In this document: in pieces, positions 50,001 through 60,565 of the stretch
How positions within the stretch are numbered: the stretch's first letter is position 1
Layout: the number at the start of each line of letters is the position of its first letter
NCBI GenBank assembly: GCA_032433765.1
Contig: JAVIAB010000047.1
Location: 16,872,777-16,936,776, forward strand
Reading direction: 5' to 3'
Length of the DNA: 64,000 nucleotides
Source: Megaustenia siamemsis
Taxonomy: Eukaryota; Mollusca; Gastropoda; Stylommatophora; Ariophantidae
Translations under genes and position numbers: made by a program
The notes under the pieces: model-generated
What the model was told of the DNA's origin: nothing
The model's input: the letters and a program-made list of their open reading frames with translations, nothing else
Databases searched by the model: none

Positions 50001-53000
50001 ATATCTTGTTACCACTTTGATATTTGCTACATTTCTGTTAAACATGTGGACAGGAAATAAGATTTCACAGAAACTACCTGTTCTATTCTCTTGAAACCTG
50101 GCAGATGTGAACTCTGGTATGCACTGCACAAGCTTCTACAGAGCATTTATTTATGGTGTATAGATTCTTCTATTCAGGGATTATTGCCGTGCCATTTCAT
50201 ATTTCTTCTTGACTTCCTCATGTGCCTTTCACCACTGAAAATAGATATCGTTTGTGGTCTTTTGCTCTTTTTTTGATCTCTTTTGTTGTATTCTAGTGTT
50301 TTTAATATTCCATTAATTATTTTGTGCGCGTGTGTGTGTGGCCGGTCTTTGGATCTGATGTTCTCACATTTGTTGTAGGCTTGCTGTGTCATTGATCTTT
50401 CTGTCATGCCACATGCTCAAACCATTTTATCTTTTTCTTTATGTGAGAGTCTTTTTTCCTTCCTTCTTCATTGCCTTTCAGCATCAAATGGAGATTATCA
50501 TGTATTCACTGGTTGGATTTATTCCTAACTTTTTGCTTATTTCTTTGTTTCTGATCTTATTTAAGGCTGTCCTTATCATATGTCTCAAGGCTATTTAGGT
50601 GGTGGTAATAAAAAAAAAATTGCTCTTTATTCTAGTTTCTGTTTGGAATGAAACTTGTGCTACTTGTGTGTCTGTTTTGTCTCTAGGGATTTTTCTGTTA
50701 GACTAGTAATTTGAACCATGCTTTAAAAAAAATATAAAGTCAGCATGATGTATTGTCTTTATCTGCAATGTCGTTTCCTGTATAAATTTTACTGTCTTTT
50801 GTAATTCTTGCAATGGCCCATATAGTTTTGTCTGTAGTGTTGTATCTATAGGCCAATTGATTTTCCTCAGTCTACTATATTCAGTATGGAGCCACGATAG
50901 CTCAGTGGTTAGTGAACTGGACTACAAAGGACAAGGGGTAGGGTTCGATCCCAACCGACGGCTTCCGGGTTCACTCAGATACCGGATTTTTTGGGGAAAG
51001 TAAAGCGGCGCGGGCGTAATACCGACCACATTACCCCGAAAATCATGTGCTGAAGGTCTGTAAAATTTATGGTCACTAACACCATATTCCCTATATGCCA
51101 CTTGGCGTGACGGGGGTACTTTACTTTTTTTTTTTTTTTACTATATTCAGTGCAGTCTTGAAGTATGTGTTCAGTAATGTGGGGCACCTGACCACATGTA
51201 CATGTAGTTAAGGTGCCAATCTTAAATTTTGTATACATGTGACTATGGAATCGATTGTGCCCAGTTCTGAGGCATATAATGATAGCTTGTTCCCATCTAT
51301 TCCTATTATGAAAGATATGCTGATTTGGGGCTTGTGGTCTTCTGATTGATTTGGTTATCTGTTTCTTCTGATGTATGTAACTGGTTGTGTGCCTATTGCG
51401 CCTTCGTTTGCCAGCTGATCTGCTCTCTCATTTCCTGATATTCCATAGAATACTCCCATAGTGAGATGGGATCCACTGCAATGCACCCTGTGGTGTTTGC
51501 AGAATTCAGTCATAAGATCTGCAGATGTGTCAATTTTCTGGATTGTATTGCCTGAGTACTGATTTTGCATCTGTCATAAACACACATGCTGTGGGCTAAG
51601 ATTACTGTTTAGCAGTTTTTCTATTGCCAACTTTATTGTTTGGATTTCTGCATCGTAATTGTGATAATATTTTCCTGTTACATCTTTTATTCATATCCCT
51701 AGTGTTATTGGGCACTCTATGATTGCTCCTGCTCCCATGTTTTTTTTTAATTGCATTCTGTGCTGATCCATGTACACATGAACCCATAGATCTTGTGGGC
51801 ATTCTTCATCCAAGAAACTGAGTTATTGTTTTACGCTGTATACTATTCTGTTCTTACTCTGTCAATTATTCCTTTCATTTCTGTTTGTATTTGTATTGAC
51901 AATCTTGATTCCTCTGTCCAGGGAGTCTGTTCTGGTATGGGCGGTAGAGAGCTGGCAACTGTTGGTATGACTGGTGTTTGTCTACAAATTCATTTAGCTT
52001 AGTGGATAAAACTGCTTCTCTTAAGCCATCCCAAAGCAAGATTTTGGAATCAGCCCTTCATTGGATGTCTCGGCATGCAAAAACATTTTTTTGCCTGTAT
52101 CAGCACCTCTATCTCCCTCTGTTCTCTCAGTGCTGATATCTTCCACAATTTCTCCATCTCCAATATTGGTGTTGATTTAGTTGCTCCTGTGATGATCCTA
52201 AGTGCCTGGTTTTGTACTTTATTGCTTTACTAGTAAATGTCTTCAAGATTTCAACATATGTATACAAATTTAACAACAAATTGTGTTTCTATGATGTGTG
52301 TAAATGTTGAAAAATAATTCCTTAGATATGGCAGTTTGTTGTCTTGGTTATCATGGTAACAGGATCATGTGGTATGAACATATACCATTCTTTTTAATTG
52401 CAAACAATCATATTATTTATTATTTCATATCAAAATAATTTACTTGGAATTAAAAGCCCCTGTGTTTGTCCAGTGTGAACACATGAAAGTGTGTCAAGTT
52501 CAGAGAAATTACTATTTTTTAGAGCACCCAATGTAAAATTTAAATAGTAGTAATTTTTACTACGGTACCATAAGAGGGGAGAGTTACTGATAGGTATCAT
52601 AATCTAGGTACCATAAGAGGGGGAGTTACTGATAGGTATCATAATCTAGCTACCATAAGAGGGGAGAGTTACTGATAGGTATCGTTAATCTAGGTACCAT
52701 AAGAGGGAGAGTTACTGATAGGTATCATAATCTAGGTATCATAATCTAGGTACCATAGAGGGAGAGTTACTGATAGGTATCGTAATCTAGGTACCATAAG
52801 AGGGAGAGTTACTGATAGGTATCATAATCTAGTACCATAAGAGGGAGAGTTACTGATAGGTATCATAATCTAGGTACCATAAGAGGGAGAGTTACTGATA
52901 GGTATCATAATCTAGGTACCATAAGAGGGAGAGTTACTGATAGGTATCATAATCTAGGTACCATAAGAGGGGGGGTTACTGATAGGTATCATAATCTAGG

Positions 53001-56000
53001 TACCATAAGAGGGGGAGTTACTGATAGGTATCATAATCTAGGTACCATAAGAGGGGAGTTACTGATAGGTATCATAATCTAGGTTTAAGGGCAGACAAAG
53101 ATGGAAGACAATCATCAACATAATCAGTACATATGTTTTAATTTTCATGAATTTCAGTTTTTAAAAAAATGTGTGTCTTATAAGGGACACACAATAAGAA
53201 GAAATAAGTGTTTTAACTGACCAAGTAGGCTTGTGGAAAAGGACAAAGTAATTAATATTTTGGGAAATGAAATCAGAATTACTAAGCATGAAAACAAAGC
53301 TCAGGATGTTCAAATCAAATATATTAACCACCCTTACTTATGTATGTGAGAGTTGGAAAATAACTAAAGAAACTGAAAATAAATTTGGTGCATTTCAAAT
53401 CAAATGCCCGGGAAAATACTTTGTATATTGTGGAATGGATTCAAGACTAGTGCAGAAGTAAGAGAAATGACACTTTATCCAACAATATCATCTGAAATCA
53501 AGAGAAGGTGGGTATATGATGAAAAGAAATAAGAAGAGAATCTCAAAGTTAGCCCTCAAATAGGAAATAAATGGGGAAAAAAAAAATAGAGCAACCTAGA
53601 AAAACACTCAAAAGATCGTTGAGGTGAGATGCACAACACCAGACATTAGCATTGTCAATTTGTTGGTAGATTTTTTTTCCTATCAATTTTTTTGTAGATT
53701 TTTTTCCCTATCAATTTGTTGGTAGATTTTTTTTCCTATCAATTTTTTGGTAGATTTTTTTTCCTATCAATTTGTTGGTAGATTTTTTTCCTATCATTTT
53801 GTTGGTAGATTTTTTTTCCTATCAATTTGTTGGTAGATTTTTTTTCCTATCAGTTTGTTGGTAAAATTTGTTTCCTATCAGTTTGCTGGTAGAATTTTTT
53901 TCCCTATCAATGTGTTGGTAGATTTTTATTCTGCCAGTTTGTTGGTAGATTTTTTTTTCCTACCAGTTTGTTGGTAGATTTTTTTTCCCTATCACTTTGT
54001 TGATAGATTTTTTTCCCCTATCAATTTGTTGGTTGATTTTTTTTTCAGGACAGCAACCATTTTTGGCCTGCTCTTATTTCTAATGTTTTTTTTAACATGT
54101 ACTGCATTAATGTAATGCCAACATGACCTTCTTTTGCTTTAATCTGAGAGGGCTAGGTATCAGATCTCACTACTCACAGACCAGGAACTGGTAAGGCCAC
54201 AAAGAAACTATGGATAATTTTTAAAAAATTCCCACCACCTGTGGTAGGAATCAAACCCAGCTCTTATTGTTCAGAGGCAGATTTCTTACCATTAGACCAC
54301 CCATCCTTGTCCAGCAATGAAAAAGTAAAGAAAATTCACTTTGTTTGAGAGTCTGTTAACTTATTTAAGAGCTCTAGTGCTAAATCTCAAAATTATATGG
54401 TTACATCATATGACTACGGGGTTAAGTCCCATAACAGCAAGTTCTATAACTCATGGACTGACATATTTTTGGGTTCTTTGTTTGGTCAGCCATGCAGGGA
54501 GGCCATGTACCAGCTAGAAACCAAGCCCCAGCATAAACAGACAAAAACTGGCCCCGAGACACGACCTCCCGAAGATGATCCAATGATTGATCTGACGACA
54601 ACTATTGGAGCCTCCCTCAGGACACATTTAGAGCGGCTGAGCTTGAACACCACAGAGGTAGCAGCAGCGGAGGATGGTACTGTATCTTTGTTGAGGGTGG
54701 GAGAGTGGGTGGGGGGATGTGTCACATATATTGAATGGCTATCACTTGTTGGGAAAGAATTGGGTATGCATGTTGAAAGAGTGGTGCATCATTCTTGTTG
54801 AAAGAATGAGGTGTTGTGTTTAATATTAGAGCATCAGATGTTTAATGCATGAGGTATCATGTTGGATGGAAAATGTATCACATATGTATCATTCCAAAGA
54901 TGATCACCATTCACTTGACCCCACTTTGTTGTTTTTTTTTAAACAAAACAAGAATGTGATAACTAGAAGCCCAAGCAGAGAAGTGGGGCATATATATGTT
55001 TGATATATTAGTGACAAGAGAAATAATAAATCAGCAGTGTGGTTGATATATGGAACTGAATGGGCTGAGAGTGCTCAGTGAGTCATAGCTTCAGGTCCAT
55101 TGAATCAGCTGATCAAATTCTTATTCCACCTCTTATTGTTAGCCCTGGCAAAAGACTAACTAGTTTTGCCAAATGAGTAGGAATCAAAGTGGAATGGTAA
55201 ACCTGGTTATCACAAAAGTGCAGTTCTGAAGTTGCATGTCTTGTTTCAGATAATCACATTTTGCAATAAACGATGACACAACTTGATGCTACACTCTTTG
55301 AAAGGCAGATGATGAAAAGGAGAAAGCTTTGGATGAACTCTGGAAGGCAATGATCTAAAACTGCTTCAGGTTCAGAAACTGAAATACCTGGAAGGCAATG
55401 ATCTAAAACTACTCACAGGTTCAGAAACTGAAATACCTGGAAGGCAATGATCTAAAACTACTTCAGGTAAAGAAACTGAAATACCTGGAAGGCAATGATC
55501 TAAAACTACTTCAGGTTCAAAAACTGAAATACCTGGAAGGCAATGATCTAAAACTACTTCAGGTTGAGAAACTGAAATACCTGGAAGGCAATGATCTAAA
55601 ACTACTATCTCGCTGTGGATTTTTAAAAAGACCAAAGACTAGTCAATTGATAATTTCAGGGGATACAATGTTCAATATTTGACCATAAAGGTTTTTAAAT
55701 TAAAAAATATACTCCTAGTCACTTTGAATGTATAATAGAAGAAGTATATGTGTTTTATCTCTCTAGAAGGATAAATGAGGAAATCAACTAAGATATTAAT
55801 GGCTCATAACTGTGGATATGGTAGACTTGTAAGTAATGCAGCTTTGTTTCTTTGACAGATGGCCTAGTCAAGATAGGGACGTCTTGCCAGAACAAGGGTT
55901 GTAGATCTGTAAGTAGGCATCCTATAAATATAGAAACTTTTTGTTGGTGGTACACTTAGTAATTGACCACCTATGTATTAAACAACAATTCAGATCGTCA

Positions 56001-59000
56001 TTAATAGATGTAAGAGCTTACAGAGGTGCTGATGTTAATAGTGACCACAACTTGTGCATTGGGAAAATAAGATTAAAATTTAGAAACCAACAGAAGAGGT
56101 CAATTACACATAAAATTGATAGTCATAAACTGAAAGATGAAGCCATAAAGGAAAAGTTTAACATAGAGCTAAGTAATTGTTATTCAGCACTCGGTGAAAT
56201 AGACTTAGATATCAATGAAATGTGGGACTCACAGAGCAAAATACTAATGACAGCAGCAGAAGCAAGTGCCGGACTGAAGAAAATGGAAAAACGAGCTTGG
56301 ATCTCAGACACCACATGGAAATACATCAAAGAAAGAAGAGAAGCAAAGAGAGCCGTGACTAATGTAAAGACAGATCTTGGAAAGGTTCTGGCAAAAGCAA
56401 CATACAAGAATTAGACAACAAAGTGAAAAGTTCGGCAAGAAGAGATACAAGAGCTTATGTAGACAACTTGGCAGAGAAAGCAGAGACAGCTGCAATTACA
56501 GGAGACAGCAGAACTCTCTATACTGACTGTACAAAAGATGCTGACAAACACCTATACATCCAGTGGAACACCAATTCTAGACAAATCTGGATTAATGCTA
56601 ACAACAAGCGCAGACATAAAAGCCCGTTGGGCGGAACACTTCAAAGAAATTCTTAACCGTCCACTACCTCACAGTTTAATAGATTTGAAGCTGAAACACC
56701 AGCAGCAGAATTAGATGTAAATTTGAGATGACTTCACCTTGAGTGAAATAGAAACCACCTTAAAGCTAATGACCAATAACAAGGCTGCTGGAGAGGATAG
56801 TTAACAGCTGAGATCCTCAAGGCAATTGATAGCCATAATTTAATACATCTCCAAAAAATGTTCAACATCATTTGGAAAACAGAGAAAGACGCCTCATAAA
56901 TGGAAAAAAGGAATCATTGTTAAGATCCCAAAAAAGGGCAATCTTAGAGATTGTAACAACTGGAGAGGCGTGACACTTTTGTCAGTTGCCTCAAAGTTAT
57001 TCTGTAAAATCATCCTAATAGAATAAAGGATTCAATAGATACAGTAATGCGTGAAGACACAGGCTGGTTTAGAAAAGGGAGAAGCTGTCTTGACCACATT
57101 TTCACTCTACTACTTATATTGGAGGAACACATTGAAAAGCAAAAACCTTTTGTACTTAACTTCATCGACTTCAAAAAAGCATTTGATAGTATTCATAGAG
57201 ATTCTTTGTGGAAAATTCTGAAGCAATATGGTTTACCATCAAAAATCATAAATATTATCAAAGACATGTATGATGGTTACACATGTGCAGTTCGAACAGA
57301 GGAAGGACTGAGCGAATGTTTCCCAATAGAAACTGGGGTTAAACAAGGATGTATTTTATCGCCCTTGTTATTTGGAATTGTTATGGACTTCATAATGAAG
57401 AAATGCTGCACTGGTGAATAAGGCATCGAATGGATACAAGGAGACCATTTGGAGGACCTCGACTTTGCTGATGACATAGTTCTCATCAGCAGTCAGATAA
57501 AAACGATGCAGGAAAACACAAATGACTATCATCAATAGCCAGCCAAAATTGGGCTTGAGGTCAATCATGAAAAGACTAAAGTCATGAAAAGTTTAATTCC
57601 AACAAGTGACAAAATATACATGGAAAACAAACCAGTAGAAGAGATCGATCACTTTATCTATCTTGGAAGTTACATTGATCGAGAAGGGGATACGAGCAAA
57701 GAAATTAGAATCAGACTGGCTAAAGCAGCAATGTCTTTCAGAAGCCTTGAAAAGTTGTGGAAATCAAAACTCATTAGCACAAACACAAAACTTAGGCTAT
57801 TCAAATCAAATGTACTATCAAACCCTTACGTATGCGTGTGAAAGCTGGAAAACAACAAGAGATATAGAAACAAAGTTGAACGCATTCGAAAATAAATGTC
57901 TAAGGAAAATACTTGGTATAGAATGGAACGAATTCAAAACAAACGAGGAAATTAGAGAAATCGCCAATCAACCACTAATATCTTCAGTAATAAAGAAAAG
58001 ACGATGGTCATACGTTGGACATGTGATGAGAAAGATGATAATCGAATAGCAAAGCAAGCCCTCATGTGGGAACAACAGGTAAAAGAAAAAGAGGAAGACC
58101 CAGGGAGAAACTGAGAAGAAACATTGATGAGAGAGGCAAGAGCAGCAGGAATCGGCTCCCTCAATGAGATAGAACTGCTTGCACAGAACAGAGACAGATG
58201 GCGAGATTTGATAAATATCTTAAAAGAAAACTGCTAGAACAAAAATTCATATAGGAGAAGGTGTATCTTTGTCTACAACCTATGGGCCGGTTACGGCTCG
58301 AAAGGTCAATAGATAGATAGACACTTAGTGAAGATTTTTGGGTGATTTAAAGAGGAAATATGTAATGATATTATGAGGATGTCAGGTGTCATCTTCACAT
58401 TGATGGTTTTGGATGCAGTTGACATCTCTTGTATTTTTGTGACATTCTGACAGGCTAATATGTTATATGCATAATGATGAGTAAATAATATGGGATGATA
58501 TGACATCGGGTGTTACAAGATGACATAACATTTGAAAACTATGGGATGGTATAAAGTTGGAGGGAAAAAAAATCATGTCAGCGTTGGAGGGAAAACAAAT
58601 CTAGGCTTGTAAAAGAGCACCAGATGCAATATCTAGCCTTGTTAAAAAAAAACACCAGATGCATATCTAGGCTTGTAAAAAGGGCAACAGATGCAATATC
58701 TAGGCTTGTAAAAAGGGCAACAGATGCATATCTAGGCTTGTAAAAAGGGCAACAGATGCAATATCTAGGCTTATAAAAAGGCAACAGTTGCAATATCTAG
58801 GCTTAAAAAAAGGCAACAGTTGCAATATCTAGGCTTATAAAAAAGGCAACAGTTGCAATATCTAGGCTTTTAAAAAGGCAACAGTTGCAATATCTAGGCT
58901 ATAAAAAGGCAACAGTTGCAATATCTAGGCTTATAAAAAGATCAACAGTTGCAATATCTAGGCTTATAAAAAAGGCAACAGTTGCAATATCTAGGCTTAT

Positions 59001-60513
59001 AAAAGATCAACAGATGAAATATCTAGGCTTATAAAAAGATCAACAGATGCAATATCTAGGCTTATTAAAAGGCAACAGTTGCAATATCTAGGCTTATAAA
59101 AAGATCAACAGTTGCAATATCTAGGCGTATAAAAATATCAACAGTTGAATATCTAGGCTTATAAAAAAGGCAACAGTTGCAATATCTAGGCTTATAAAAA
59201 AGGCAACAGTTGCAATATCTAGGCTTATAAAAAAAGCAACAGTTGCAATATCTAGGCTATAAAAAAGGCAACAGTTGCAATATCTAGGCTTATAAAAAGA
59301 TCAACAGTTGCAATATCTAGGCTTATAAAAAAGGCAACAGTTCAATATCTAGGCTTATAAAAAGATCAACAGATGAAATATCTAGGCTTATAAAAAGATC
59401 AACAGATGCAATATCTAGGCTTATTAAAAAGGCAACAGTTGCAATATCTAGGCTTATAAAAAGATCAACAGTTGCAATATCTAGGCGTATAAAAATATCA
59501 ACAGTTGCAATATCTAGGCTTATAAAAAAGGCAACAGTTGCAATATCTAGGCTTATAAAAAGATCAATAGTTGCAATATCTAGGCTTATAAAAAAGGCAA
59601 CAGTTGCAATATCTAGGCTTATAAAAAAGGCAACAGTTGCAATATCTAGGCTTATAAAAAAAGCAACAGTTGCAATATCTAGGCTATAAAAAAGATCAAC
59701 AGTTGCAATATCTAGGCTTTAAAAAAGGCAACAGTTGCAATATCTAGGCTTATAAAAAGAGCAACAGATGCAATATCTAGGCTTGTAAAAAGATCAACAG
59801 ATGCAATATCTAGGCTTGTAAGAAGATCAACAGATGCAATATTTAGGCTTGTAAAAAGAGCAACAGATGCAATATTTAGGCTTGTAAAAAGAGAATTGAA
59901 AAACTATACACTCACAAAAATCACCAACTTCAAATATACCAGGCACTTGTTCTCAATTCTGTAATGTACGGTAGTGAGGCACAGACAATGTATATTCATC
60001 AGAAACTTACTTGCTGTTTGTAAGATACAAGACACAAACAGCATATAATCTCTGCTGAGCCAACACCCGCCTGAGATGATTGGAAATACGTTACTTGTAT
60101 GGAGGATAACAGTATTCCAAAAGACATTATGTTCACCAATCTGGTGACAGGTACATGAACTATATGCAGAACATCACTCACTCTTTTTAAAGATTCATCT
60201 TTGTATGACATGAAGCACTCCATCAAAGACAGTAAAATTATGGAAACTTATGCTACAGCTACACAGGATTTGCTTGCTTTCATTAAAAAGATGGCAGGAA
60301 AGAGATGAAAAGAAGCAAGACAAAGCAAGAAAGGAGAAAACGCAATAATGAAGACACAGCTAAAGCACGAGTCATCATCCAATTACATTTGTTCAATATG
60401 TGGGCGTGGTTGCTATTCTAGAAAAGTACAATTTAAATTATAACAAGTGCTTTGTTAACTTCTGGGTGACTTACTATGACACATAGATTTATTTCTTGAG
60501 ATAGAAAGCCTTT

Positions 60514-60565
<52 letters not shown>

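Noticed and set aside
54486..54725. Minus-strand frame over CHORDC1 exon 4
   Set aside because: Shadow of the real plus-strand exon.
55372..55635. Minus-strand 16-residue repeat protein
   Set aside because: Translation of the 48-bp array only.
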